NCBI GenBank assembly: GCA_001838165.1
Contig: KV835905.1
Location: forward strand, 37,369-77,679
DNA: 40,311 bases
Reading direction: 5' to 3'
From: Actinomyces sp. HMSC035G02
GTDB lineage: Bacteria; Actinomycetota; Actinomycetes; Actinomycetales; Actinomycetaceae
In this document: positions 31,968 through 40,240 of the stretch, piece after piece
How the letters are laid out: each line of letters opens with the position of its first letter
Numbering within the stretch: the stretch's first letter is position 1
Program-made: the position numbers and the translations under genes
The notes under the pieces: model-generated
The model's input: the letters and a program-made list of their open reading frames with translations, nothing else
What the model was told of the DNA's origin: nothing
The model's database searches: none

Positions 31968-33050
31968 TCAGGAGATCAGCGTCGACTGGTGGTGCACCAT
32001 GATCAGGCGCGACTCGCCAGAAGTCGCCGGCGCCCACACGCTGGATTCCAGCGAAGCGCCGCCCTCCCAGCGCACCCGGTAGCGGGTCAGGAACGCCCCG
32101 CCCAGGTCGTGCGCGTCGATGCGGCCGATCGCCGGAGAAGCGGGCGAGGGCCCCGCCAGGGTCGTGGTCGCGCCGCCGCCCGGCCAGATGCGCGTCGTGC
32201 GCTCGTCGGTCATGGCCGCCAGTGCCTCCTCGTCGCCGCCGGTCCACGCCAGGATGAACTCGCGCTCGCGGGCGACCGCATCCTCGGTGGTCGGAGCGCT
32301 CACGGACGAGGCCGGGGCCGCATGGGCGGGTTCGCTCGCCTCGGTGGGCGCGGAGAAAACACTGGGATGCGAACGAAAAGTCGAGGTTATGGCCTCGCCG
32401 GTGGCGCTGACACCCGTGCTCTGCGATTCAAGCGACACGGATGCGACGGGCACGCCGATAGTGTCGGCCGAGCCACCACGGGAAGTGGGCTCATCCACGG
32501 GCGCGTCAGGGGTGGGCGTCACATCGCGCGGATCTGGCGCCGTGGATGAGGTGGCGTGCTCGTCCGGCTGGGTTGTGCGCGTAGCCCCGCCCCCGAACCC
32601 GGGGCCGGGCTCGGGCGTGCGTCCCGCCTGGTAGGCCTCGGCGCACGCGCGCGCGAGGTCGTCGGCCCGCTCGTTCATATGGTGACCCGCGTGGCCCTTG
32701 ACCCACTCGAAGGTGACGCGTCGCCCCTCCATGGCGCGGTCGATCTCCTGGATGAGCTCCAGGTTCTTGATGGGCTTCTTGTCGGCCTTCGTCCAGCCGC
32801 GCTTCTTCCAGCCGAGCCGCCACTTCGATACGACGTTGATCGCGTACTGCGAGTCGGCGAGGATGTGCAGCTCTTCGCCGGTCTCGGCCGTGGCCTCGAG
32901 CAGACGCAGAATGGCGGTTAGCTCGCCCAGGTTGTTGGTGCCCTGCGGCCAGCCGCCCGCGTCCCACGTGTCCTCGTCCACGTACCACGCCCACCCCGCG
33001 GGCCCGGGATTGCCGAGGGAAGAACCGTCTGCCGCCGCCGTAATCGTCAT
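31968..33050 (-). CDS. rnhA: Ribonuclease HI fused to a C-terminal NTF2-like (DUF4440-type) domain
   Basis: 360 aa, more than twice the usual RNase HI length. It cuts the RNA strand of RNA-DNA hybrids. Residues 1-145 are a complete RNase HI: Asp8 (AAADGS), Glu43 (NLGELTA), Asp66 (LADSQYA) and Asp130 (NERADDLA), with VKGHAGHHMNE. A disordered Pro/Ser/Thr linker runs from about 145 to 265. The last 95 residues (EREFILAWTGGDEEALAAM, TTRIWPGGGATTTLAG, VWAPATSGESRLIMVHHQ) look like an NTF2/SnoaL fold. The dispersed motif is embedded in the linker as APASS. The ATG has TAGGAT 6 nt upstream, so it is probably leaderless. The fusion partner's role is unknown. Confidence 0.9.
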   Translation of the reverse strand: MTITAAADGSSLGNPGPAGWAWYVDEDTWDAGGWPQGTNNLGELTAILRLLEATAETGEELHILADSQYAINVVSKWRLGWKKRGWTKADKKPIKNLELIQEIDRAMEGRRVTFEWVKGHAGHHMNERADDLARACAEAYQAGRTPEPGPGFGGGATRTTQPDEHATSSTAPDPRDVTPTPDAPVDEPTSRGGSADTIGVPVASVSLESQSTGVSATGEAITSTFRSHPSVFSAPTEASEPAHAAPASSVSAPTTEDAVAREREFILAWTGGDEEALAAMTDERTTRIWPGGGATTTLAGPSPASPAIGRIDAHDLGGAFLTRYRVRWEGGASLESSVWAPATSGESRLIMVHHQSTLIS

Positions 33051-33056
33051 GCCCTC

Positions 33057-33062
33057 ATCCTA
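33057..33062 (-). promoter_or_regulatory. -10 box TAGGAT of a probable leaderless rnhA transcript
   Basis: TAGGAT on the minus strand ends 6 nt before the rnhA ATG at 33050. Confidence 0.5.
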
Positions 33063-33092
33063 TCGGCATCCCGCTTGCCTGATCGGAAGGGG

Positions 33093-33130
33093 GACGAGGC
33101 CGGGGCGGCCCGGGCCTCGTGGCCTAGACT
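33093..33130 (+). promoter_or_regulatory. Motif hairpin and -10 box upstream of the first paralog
   Basis: GACGAGGCCGGGGC begins at 33093 and ACGAGGCC/GGCCTCGT form a hairpin to 33120. TAGACT at 33125-33130 is a candidate -10. The same arrangement is found before the second paralog at 34590-34627. Confidence 0.5.
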
Positions 33131-33179
33131 CAAGGGGTGGGCACGACCGCGCCCCGCCGTGATGAAAGGAATACCAAGA

Positions 33180-34526
33180 GTGACGACGCAAACCGACGAC
33201 TGGATGGCGCCGGGGGATGATGAGCTGGGATTCGGTGGCCTAGCAAAGTTGAAGCCCGTGTGGAAGTGGGCCCTCGTTATCGCTGTTTTCTCGTTTGTTG
33301 CGCTTGCGGTAGGCACTAGTTTTCATCAGGACGTGGTCCGCAGACCGGTCAGTTCTTTGCGGTCGAATGACGCGGTGATCGCTCTGCGACTGGGGCCGCA
33401 ACATCGCCCTTCTCTCCAGGAGGCGACGAACACGGACAGCTGGATCGTGCTCCTCGACGCTCAGGGACAAGGCACGGTGGCATCCGTCGATTCGGTGGCT
33501 GGCGGGGACGTGTTGTGGAGTGACCGCGGTGTCTTCTACGGTTCGCGGAGCCGCAACTACGTGACGACGGATAGCGGAACGCAGGTGAGCAAGAGCGACA
33601 ATGGCACTCGAACGGAGATTCAACGATACGAGCTTTCCGATGGTCAGCTCGTCACTCTGGTGCCAAAGCATTGGGAATACAACGACGGCGACGTGCAGAG
33701 CGACTCCAGTATCACGACTGTTGAAACCGCGGGCATTACCGGTGATTTTGGGCAGTGTGGGTCACGGATCCTAGCGATTACGGACACGAAGGAATCTCCG
33801 AGTATCGCGGATGCGGCATTCGAGGCCTATGCCGCCCAGGCGAACAGCGAGGACGCAGTCCCGGAGGCCCTGACGGCTGTCGTGCAGCTCAATGCTCCTG
33901 AGGGTGACGCGCCTCGAATTCTCGCTGTCACGCCGGTTATCGACAACGTGGTGTCGGGACATAATATGTTCGCCTGCGATGGGGACGTCATCACGCTGCA
34001 GAGCGTTGAGGAAGTAAATCCTGGCACCCCAGACAACATGATGGCGCATGAACGATACCGATGGGTCCTCCGCCGGTGGGACCTGTCCACGGGGCAGCGC
34101 ACGAATATCCCGGTGACCGATCCCAACGGAGAGCTCTTTGAAACTGATGACAAGTGGTTCCTCTCTGGCTACCGGGGTGTTCAAGTGGGCAACGAATACA
34201 GGCTGGTGGACCGGGATGATCGGGCTCTCGGTGTCGACCTGACGAGCGGCCGGGTGCGGCGCCTGTTCTACACGGATCCGCGGATGCCTGTGTCTGGCAG
34301 CTATTGGATGACGTACCAGGTGAACGAGGATGGTGTCTACGCCCTCGGAGAAAGCCATAAAGACCATGTCATCACACTGTTCATTATGCCGTGGGACGGC
34401 AAAGAGTGGCGTGAAATCTTCACCACGGACAAGCTCGCGGGCTATCTCAAGGAGGGGTGGTTCTCGGGTGAATTGAAGGTTCAGTCCTTCGCGGTACGTC
34501 CGGGGTGGAACGGCGGTGCCCAGTAA
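33180..34526 (+). CDS. Membrane-anchored extracellular protein of unknown function, paralog 1
   Basis: 448 aa from the GTG at 33180, which has AAAGGA upstream; an ATG at 33162 is the alternative. One N-terminal anchor (WKWALVIAVFSFVALAVGTSF, about 29-48) is followed by a large outer region rich in beta strands with many Asp/Gly/Thr, suggesting a propeller-like fold. Blocks shared with the next gene include SNDAVIALRLG, WIVLLDAQGQG, FGQCGSRILAITDTKES, MFACDGDVIT, RRWDLSTGQR and SFAVRPGWNGGAQ at the end. GC content is lower than in neighbouring housekeeping genes. I know no family name. The two genes are a tandem duplication including their promoters. Confidence 0.75.
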   Translation: MTTQTDDWMAPGDDELGFGGLAKLKPVWKWALVIAVFSFVALAVGTSFHQDVVRRPVSSLRSNDAVIALRLGPQHRPSLQEATNTDSWIVLLDAQGQGTVASVDSVAGGDVLWSDRGVFYGSRSRNYVTTDSGTQVSKSDNGTRTEIQRYELSDGQLVTLVPKHWEYNDGDVQSDSSITTVETAGITGDFGQCGSRILAITDTKESPSIADAAFEAYAAQANSEDAVPEALTAVVQLNAPEGDAPRILAVTPVIDNVVSGHNMFACDGDVITLQSVEEVNPGTPDNMMAHERYRWVLRRWDLSTGQRTNIPVTDPNGELFETDDKWFLSGYRGVQVGNEYRLVDRDDRALGVDLTSGRVRRLFYTDPRMPVSGSYWMTYQVNEDGVYALGESHKDHVITLFIMPWDGKEWREIFTTDKLAGYLKEGWFSGELKVQSFAVRPGWNGGAQ

Positions 34527-34589
34527 GGTTGTTCGGTTGTCCGAGCCTCGTGCCCGGTTGGGATAAGGCTTCGGCTGCTACGACGATGG

Positions 34590-34627
34590 GACGAGGCCGG
34601 GGCCGCTCCGGCCTCGTGCCCTAGACT
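34590..34627 (+). promoter_or_regulatory. Motif hairpin and -10 box upstream of the second paralog
   Basis: ACGAGGCCGG and CCGGCCTCGT (34591-34600, 34608-34617) form a perfect 10-bp stem. TAGACT at 34622-34627 is the candidate -10 and is identical to the one before the first paralog. Confidence 0.5.
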
Positions 34628-34678
34628 CTGGGGGTGGGCGTGGAAGCGCCCGCTGCCGCGAGGAGAGGGAAGATACGC

Positions 34679-36019
34679 ATGGGGGAACGCCTCGACGAGC
34701 TTTGTGAGACGGGTGCCGACGAGCAGGAGCATGGCCACCCGAAGAAGCCGAAGCGTATCCGTCGATGGGCTCTCCTCGTCGTCGTACTCTCGGTTGCCGC
34801 GCTGGCGTGGAGCTGCGTATTCCATGGGGGATTGACCAGAAAACCGGCTAGTTTTCTCACGACGAGTGACGCGGTCGTTGCCGTGCGCCTGGGGTCCGGA
34901 TCGTCCACGGCGGGCGATGATTTTCGGTATGACGACTATGACGGTTGGATCGTGCTTCTCGACGCCGACGGGCGCGGCCAGGTTGCTGCCGTGAACAATG
35001 TGCTTGGCGGCGATGTGGTGTGGAATGAGCGGGGCGTCTTCTACGCGGCGTCTTCTCACGACTTCCTCACGACCCAGGCGGGAACGCAGGAAATTGGACG
35101 AGGAGACCGCAGCGACGAGCGTCAACGCTATGCACTCCCCGATGGCGCGCTCGCGGTTGTGAGTGGTGAAGAGTTTGGGTATGAGGTTGACACCGTCCAC
35201 GTTGATGGACGTGTGGCGAGCGTCGAGAATGACAAGACAGGAGGCTCTGTCGGGCAGTGTGGGGCGCGGATCTTGGCGATCACCGACACGAAGGAGTCTC
35301 GCGGCATCAGTGCCGCAGCGTTCGCGGCGTATGCTGCTCGATCGGGTGGCGAGGCGTCACCGACCACCCTCGCGGCTGTTGTTCAGCTCAATGACCATGA
35401 CGGCGAGGAGTCTCCAGTCCTCGCGGTAGCGCCGATGATCGACGGCTTGAACTCGCTACAGCACATGTTTGCCTGCGAAGGGGACGTCATCACGATGCCG
35501 AGCGAGCTGGCGGACGAGGCCGCTGCCTCACGCAATGGTTCGACGAGCGAGCGGCAGCGAACGCTGGTTCTTCAGCGGTGGGACCTGTCAACGGGTGAGC
35601 GCTCGATCATTCCCGTCCTCGACGAGGCCGGGAACCCCCTTGAGTTGAATGTTGAGCTGGGCATTTACGAGTACGAGGCGATTCACGTGGGCAGCGAATA
35701 CAGGTTCGTCTCCTCGGATGGGGACGCTTTCGCCGTCGACCTCACGAGCGGCCAGGGCCGACATCTGTTCTCCCTCAACGTGTCGAGGAGAGAGTACCTG
35801 TCGGTTTTCCAGGTGACCGAGACCGGTGTCTACGCACTCAAGGACCGCCGAGTGGACCGTGTCGTCACCCTCTCGTACAGGCCCTGGGAAGGTGGCGAGT
35901 GGCGTGACATCTTCACGACCCGTGACCTGGCCTATTTCCTCAAGAAAGGCGAGTTGACGCCGACGGCGGACATCCAGTCCTTCGCCCTGCGGCCCGGCTG
36001 GGACGGTGGCGCGCAGTAG
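34679..36019 (+). CDS. Membrane-anchored extracellular protein of unknown function, paralog 2
   Basis: 446 aa. The ATG at 34679 has AGGAGAGGGA upstream; a GTG at 34634 in the same frame coincides with the expected transcription start and is less likely. A charged N-terminus (HPKKPKRIRR) precedes one anchor (WALLVVVLSVAALAWSCVF). The outer region aligns along its whole length with the preceding gene: TSDAVVAVRLG, WIVLLDADGRG, VGQCGARILAITDTKES, MFACEGDVIT, QRWDLSTGER and SFALRPGWDGGAQ. Two Cys (VGQCG, FACEG) are conserved between the paralogs and may form a disulfide. Function unknown. Confidence 0.78.
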   Translation: MGERLDELCETGADEQEHGHPKKPKRIRRWALLVVVLSVAALAWSCVFHGGLTRKPASFLTTSDAVVAVRLGSGSSTAGDDFRYDDYDGWIVLLDADGRGQVAAVNNVLGGDVVWNERGVFYAASSHDFLTTQAGTQEIGRGDRSDERQRYALPDGALAVVSGEEFGYEVDTVHVDGRVASVENDKTGGSVGQCGARILAITDTKESRGISAAAFAAYAARSGGEASPTTLAAVVQLNDHDGEESPVLAVAPMIDGLNSLQHMFACEGDVITMPSELADEAAASRNGSTSERQRTLVLQRWDLSTGERSIIPVLDEAGNPLELNVELGIYEYEAIHVGSEYRFVSSDGDAFAVDLTSGQGRHLFSLNVSRREYLSVFQVTETGVYALKDRRVDRVVTLSYRPWEGGEWRDIFTTRDLAYFLKKGELTPTADIQSFALRPGWDGGAQ

Positions 36020-36055
36020 CACGGCGCAGCCACACGGCACAGTGGCGCAACGCGA

Positions 36056-36085
36056 GGGGGCAGCCTTCCAACGAAGGCCGCCCCC
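36056..36085. terminator. Hairpin between paralog 2 and the oligopeptidase gene
   Basis: GGGGGC/GCCCCC and GCCTT/AAGGC form a stem with one internal mismatch and a 6-nt loop. It lies 36 bp after the plus-strand stop and 5 bp from the minus-strand stop, so it can serve both convergent genes. Confidence 0.65.
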
Positions 36086-36090
36086 ACCTG

Positions 36091-38439
36091 TTACAGCGTG
36101 ACGCCCACCTGGCCCAGCGCGAAGGCGAACTCCTCGCAGCGCGCCGCCCACCGGCCCTCGCGCCCGGACGGGCCGGCGTGCCCGGCGACCATCTCGGTAC
36201 GCAGGATGATCGGACGCTCGAGCGGGTCGCGCGCGGGCGTAGACCCCCCGGCCTCGTCCGTGGAGGGAACCTGGCCGGTGGCCTCGCGCAGGCGCTGCAC
36301 CCACTTGGTGGGCTCCACGAACTCGACGCGCGTGTCGTTGACCGACGTCGTCGCCATGATCGCGGGCAGGAGCGCGCCGTCGGGCACGTTCTCGTACGGC
36401 GTGTAGCGGCTCATCGCGTCGAACACGGCGCGCGAGCTCAGCGGATTTCCCCACTCCTCCCACTCGCCGACGGTGAGCGGCAGGGACGGGTCCAGGATCG
36501 TCGACAGCGCGTCCACGAAGGGCACGCCCGCCAGGATCGCGCGGAAGCGATCGGGGGCGGCGTTGGTGACCGCGCCCATGAGCAGGCCTCCGGCGCTGCG
36601 GCCCTCCGCGACGAGGCGGCCGGGCGCCACCCACCCGGAGTCGACCAGCCAGTCGGCCACGTCGATGAAGTCCGTGAAGGTGTGCTCCTTGACCAGCTCC
36701 TTGCCGTCCTCGTACCAGGCGCGGCCCATCTCGCCGCCGCCGCGCACGTGCGCGATCGCGTAGACGACGCGGCGCAGGATCGGCAGGCGCAGGTTCTCGA
36801 ACTCGGGGTCGTAGCTGACCTCGTAGGAGCCGTACCCGATCTGCCAGCCCGCGTGCGTGCCGTCCGGGCGCGCGTCGCGGTGGTGGATGAGGGTGACGGG
36901 GATGCGGGTCGCGCCGTCGCGCGCGAGCACCCACACGCGCTCCTCGACGTACTGCGCGGGGTCCCAGCCGGGCGCCTTGCGGGTGCGCAGGGTGCGCACG
37001 GTCAGGGTCGCGCCTTCGGGGTCCTCGGGGGACGAGGCCGGGGCCGGGTTCGGCAGAGAAACTTCCGCGACTGTGGGCGGCACGGTCTGCGACTGGAACT
37101 CCACGCGCAGCGGATCGGTCCACGGGGTCGGCACGGTCGCGATCGTGCGCACCGGGGCGTCGACCTCCACGCGCCGCCACGTGGGTGAGGCTTCGCGGCG
37201 ATCCCACACGTCGACCTGCGTCAGAGAGCCCGAACGAAGCGAGAGCGCCACGTAGTCCGCGTGAGCCTCGACGTCGGTGATGCGCTCGCCGGGGCCGGGG
37301 CTGCGCAGCGGCTCCCAGGACTCAAACGGCGTGAGGGGCGCGGGCTCTTCCTCCGGCAGGGGAGTGCCCGGCGTGCGATCCGCCAGCGCTTGGCGACTGT
37401 AGGCGGGGGAAGAAGTAACACCCAACTGCGCCAGGGCCTCGGGCGAACCCCCTGCAGGCAGCATCGCCTGCGCGAGCGAGCCCTCCTGCGTCAACCCCGT
37501 ATGCACGATGAACAGGCGATCACCCGCTGAATCCGCTGACACCAGCGTGCGCGGGCGCACCGGCATGAGCGGCAGCGGGCGCACGGACGGGTGGGCGGGC
37601 AGCCACAGCCACGCGCGGCCCGCCGTCGACGACGAGGCGTGAATGACGACGTGCCCCGGGAAACCCGAGGGCGCGAACCCCATCTCGAAGCCCTCGTCCG
37701 GCTCGACCAGCAGCAGCTCGTCGGCCTCGCGCGGCGTGCCCACGCGGTGCAACCACACGTCGCACGCGCGCCACGCGTCATCCACGCCCATGTAGATAAA
37801 GGACTGCGAATCATCCGCCCACGCGAAGCCGTACCCAGCGTCCACCACGGCCTCGTCGATGACCCGGCCCGACGCCTCCTGCACGACCCACGTGTAGCGC
37901 TCATCCCCGCTCGTGTCCCGCGCCCACGCGATCAGGCGCCCATCCGGGGAGGGATACATGTCCGCCAGGCGGAAAAACTCCTGCCCGCGCGCCCATTCGT
38001 TCTCATCGACGAGGAGCTCCTCGCCCAGCGTGGGGACGCCCGGTTGGGGGACGAGCGGGACCGGCACCCCGGCCTCGTCGCGCTCCACCGGCGCGCGGTG
38101 ATGCGTCGCGTACGACTCGCCCTCCGCGAAACGCCGGAAATACCAGAACTCGCCCTCGCGGATCGGAACCGTCACGTCGGTGAGCGCAGTGGAAGCCTTG
38201 ACCTCCTCCACAAGGCGCGCGGCCGCCTCGCGCGTCGGCGCCGTCACCGTATCCGCCCACGCGTTCTCCGCCTCCAAATGAGCCCTGACCTCGGGATCCT
38301 CGCTGTCGCGCAGCCAATCCCACGGGTCATCAAAATGCTGCCCGAACTGGTCGCGCACCCGGTACCCGTAACGCTTCGGGGCAACCGGGGGAGTGTTCAT
38401 CGACGAGGCCTGGGTCTCACGCGTGGTTGTGTCAGTCAT
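36091..38439 (-). CDS. ptrB: Oligopeptidase B (prolyl oligopeptidase family, S9A)
   Basis: 782 aa. It is a cytosolic serine peptidase that cuts short peptides after basic residues. The N-terminal part (about 75-430) is a seven-bladed propeller that limits substrate size. The C-terminal hydrolase domain carries Ser615 (EGRSAGGLLMGA), Asp702 (SVNDTRV) and His754 (VAGHAGPSGR). GGGEMGRAWYEDGK and the EN-containing RYTPYENV stretch fit oligopeptidase B. I chose the ATG at 38439 because TAAGAT lies 7 nt upstream and no ribosome-binding site is seen; an ATG at 38448 is the alternative. Four copies of the dispersed motif are embedded in-frame (DEAGVPVP, IDEAVVD, PAPASSPE, TDEAGGST), more than in any other gene here. 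Confidence 0.94.
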   Translation of the reverse strand: MTDTTTRETQASSMNTPPVAPKRYGYRVRDQFGQHFDDPWDWLRDSEDPEVRAHLEAENAWADTVTAPTREAAARLVEEVKASTALTDVTVPIREGEFWYFRRFAEGESYATHHRAPVERDEAGVPVPLVPQPGVPTLGEELLVDENEWARGQEFFRLADMYPSPDGRLIAWARDTSGDERYTWVVQEASGRVIDEAVVDAGYGFAWADDSQSFIYMGVDDAWRACDVWLHRVGTPREADELLLVEPDEGFEMGFAPSGFPGHVVIHASSSTAGRAWLWLPAHPSVRPLPLMPVRPRTLVSADSAGDRLFIVHTGLTQEGSLAQAMLPAGGSPEALAQLGVTSSPAYSRQALADRTPGTPLPEEEPAPLTPFESWEPLRSPGPGERITDVEAHADYVALSLRSGSLTQVDVWDRREASPTWRRVEVDAPVRTIATVPTPWTDPLRVEFQSQTVPPTVAEVSLPNPAPASSPEDPEGATLTVRTLRTRKAPGWDPAQYVEERVWVLARDGATRIPVTLIHHRDARPDGTHAGWQIGYGSYEVSYDPEFENLRLPILRRVVYAIAHVRGGGEMGRAWYEDGKELVKEHTFTDFIDVADWLVDSGWVAPGRLVAEGRSAGGLLMGAVTNAAPDRFRAILAGVPFVDALSTILDPSLPLTVGEWEEWGNPLSSRAVFDAMSRYTPYENVPDGALLPAIMATTSVNDTRVEFVEPTKWVQRLREATGQVPSTDEAGGSTPARDPLERPIILRTEMVAGHAGPSGREGRWAARCEEFAFALGQVGVTL

Positions 38440-38487
38440 GGGGACCATCTTAGAGGCGGGCTGGGGTATGGGCGGCCTGCGGACTTG

Positions 38488-38522
38488 GGAAGCACATCAG
38501 AAGAGATGTCCGATGTGCTTCC
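38488..38522. promoter_or_regulatory. 11-bp perfect inverted repeat in the divergent ptrB-gtrA region
   Basis: GGAAGCACATC at 38488-38498 and GATGTGCTTCC at 38512-38522 are exact complements with a 13-nt spacer. They sit between the ptrB promoter and the 107-bp element copy D, and could be an operator. Confidence 0.5.
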
Positions 38523-38530
38523 TAAAAAAT

Positions 38531-38638
38531 CTCGCACGTAATTCCCCGGCATCTCTTTCAGAATTTGAAATCAGATCGTTGGAATTCTGCGGTTTATGCG
38601 GGCCTGTTGATAACGGGCTGAGGGGAATTACGTGCGAC
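38531..38638. repeat. 107-bp structured intergenic element, copy D (108 bp)
   Basis: TCGCACGTAATTCCCC and GGGGAATTACGTGCGA form a 16-bp perfect terminal inverted repeat, longer than in the other copies. CGTTGGAATTCTGCGG begins 46 bp in, at the same offset. It lies in the divergent region between ptrB and the gtrA-like gene, about 66 bp upstream of the latter's start. Confidence 0.92.
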
Positions 38639-38703
38639 TTTCAGGAGTGAGGCAACTATGGGGGATCCACGAAACAGCGGCGCGACCGTGCGAGACTATA
38701 CGA

Positions 38704-39279
38704 GTGAATGACGAAAAAGCTCCCTCGCGCGGATCCGCCGCGCTCGAACCCGCGGCGCTCGCGGACTCCTCCGCCCCTCTTTCCCAGCCCGGCACCCGGG
38801 GGCAGGTTGACGGGGGAGCGGCCCCGGCCTCGTCCCTGAGCCTCACCGAGCGCGTCCTCGCCTGGGTGCGTGAATTCATCCAATTCGGCATGGTCGGAGC
38901 CACCGCCTTCGTCGTCGACGCCGGCCTGTTCAACCTCCTCCAGCACGGGCCCCTCGGCTTCCTCGCCGGGCACCCCAACACCGCGCAATTCGTCGCTGCC
39001 GCGACCGCGACCCTCTACGCGTGGATCGCCAACCGCCTGTGGACCTACCGCGGCCGCACGCGGGACAACGCCACGCGCGAGGCCATCCTCTTTTTCTTCG
39101 CGAACGCCTGCGGCATCGGCATCTCCCAGTTCTGCCTTCTGTTCACCCACCACATCCTCGGGTTCACCTCGGCGCTGGCCGACAACATTGCCGTCTACGT
39201 CGTCGGCTTCGCCCTGGGCACGGCGTTCCGCTTCTTCTTTTACCACTACGTGGTCTTCACCGGGCATACGCGCGCGTAG
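38704..39279 (+). CDS. GtrA-like family membrane protein
   Basis: 191 aa. The GTG at 38704 has no Shine-Dalgarno and GAGACT lies 6 nt upstream, so it is probably leaderless; the open frame to 38632 overlaps element D. Residues 1-48 are a disordered Ala/Ser/Pro-rich extension carrying the motif-coded AAPASSLS. Four spans follow with GtrA marks: FIQFGMVGATAFVVDAGLFNLL, AATATLYAWIANRLWTY and FRFFFYHYVVF. GtrA proteins are thought to flip polyprenyl-linked sugars for cell-surface glycosylation. It is followed 28 bp later by the patatin-like gene. Confidence 0.9.
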   Translation: MNDEKAPSRGSAALEPAALADSSAPLSQPGTRGQVDGGAAPASSLSLTERVLAWVREFIQFGMVGATAFVVDAGLFNLLQHGPLGFLAGHPNTAQFVAAATATLYAWIANRLWTYRGRTRDNATREAILFFFANACGIGISQFCLLFTHHILGFTSALADNIAVYVVGFALGTAFRFFFYHYVVFTGHTRA

Positions 39280-39295
39280 GTTCGAGGCGTGGCGG

Positions 39296-39301
39296 TAGGG
39301 T
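39296..39301 (+). promoter_or_regulatory. -10 box TAGGGT of a probable leaderless patatin-gene transcript
   Basis: TAGGGT ends 6 nt before the GTG at 39308, inside the short gap after the GtrA-like gene. This would give the patatin gene its own promoter. Confidence 0.45.
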
Positions 39302-39307
39302 CGAAAC

Positions 39308-40240
39308 GTGAAGGAAACGCCAGAGCACTACCCGACCCCCGAAGAGTCCATCGCCACGATGGTCACCATCGACGACACCGCCCTCGTGTTCGAAGGCGGC
39401 GGCATGCGTAATGCCTACACGGCCGCGCTCGTGAGCCGACTCATCGCCGAAGGCATCAACTTCCCCCATATCTCCGGTGTTTCCGCGGGGTCCAGCCACC
39501 TGTGCAACTTCACCTCCCGCGACGCTCAGCGCTCTCACGACACCTTTGTCGACCTCGTTGAGGATCCCGAATTCGGCGGACTCAAGCACTTCCGCAAGGG
39601 GCACGGCTACTTCAACGCCGAGTACATCTACCAGCAGATCTGCTACCCCGACGGCGCCCTGCCCTTCAACATGGACGCGTTCCTGGCGAATCCGGCGACC
39701 ACGCGCGTCGCGACCTTCAACGCGTCGCGTGGTGAGGTCCGCTGGTTCTCCAAGGAGGAAATGAGCACCCTGGACACGCTCGGACCCATCATCCGTGCCT
39801 CCTCCACGCTGCCGATCCTCATGCCGCCCGTCGACATCGACGGCGACATCTACGTCGATGGTGCGCTCGGCCCCAACGGCGGCCTGCCCTTCGATCAGCC
39901 GCTGAGCGAGGGCTACCGCAAGCTCCTCGTCGTCCTCACTCGCCCCCGCGACTACGTCAAGGGCCCCATGCCCGCCAGCGTCGGTGCCCTCCTACGAACC
40001 GCCTACCGCCAGTTCCCGTCCGTGTTCGAGGGCGTGGCCCGTCGTCCCGACCGTTACAACGCGGGACGTCGCTTCCTCTTCGAGCTCGAGGAACGAGGCC
40101 AGGCCTACGTCTTCGCTCCCGACAACCTGTGGATCAACAACACTGAGTCGCGGCGCGAACGCCTCGAGGCGACCTACCGTGCCGGCCTGGTGCAGGCCGT
40201 GCGCGAAATGCCTGCGATCAAGGCGTTCCTGGGGCTGTAG
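39308..40240 (+). CDS. Patatin-like phospholipase family protein
   Basis: 310 aa. The GTG at 39308 has TAGGGT 6 nt upstream and no ribosome-binding site, so a leaderless transcript is likely even though it follows the GtrA-like gene by only 28 bp. The oxyanion loop EGGGMR is at 29-34, the nucleophile Ser59 in GVSAGSS, and the catalytic Asp184 in VDGALGPNGG, so the Ser-Asp dyad is complete. There is no signal peptide or span. It resembles the YjjU-type patatin proteins of bacteria, which are predicted lipid acyl hydrolases; substrate unknown. Confidence 0.9.
   Translation: MKETPEHYPTPEESIATMVTIDDTALVFEGGGMRNAYTAALVSRLIAEGINFPHISGVSAGSSHLCNFTSRDAQRSHDTFVDLVEDPEFGGLKHFRKGHGYFNAEYIYQQICYPDGALPFNMDAFLANPATTRVATFNASRGEVRWFSKEEMSTLDTLGPIIRASSTLPILMPPVDIDGDIYVDGALGPNGGLPFDQPLSEGYRKLLVVLTRPRDYVKGPMPASVGALLRTAYRQFPSVFEGVARRPDRYNAGRRFLFELEERGQAYVFAPDNLWINNTESRRERLEATYRAGLVQAVREMPAIKAFLGL

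Noticed and set aside
31771..32247. 158-aa minus-strand open frame after rnhA
   Set aside because: It overlaps the end of rnhA in another frame and runs into array type 1. It has no ribosome-binding site or protein features.
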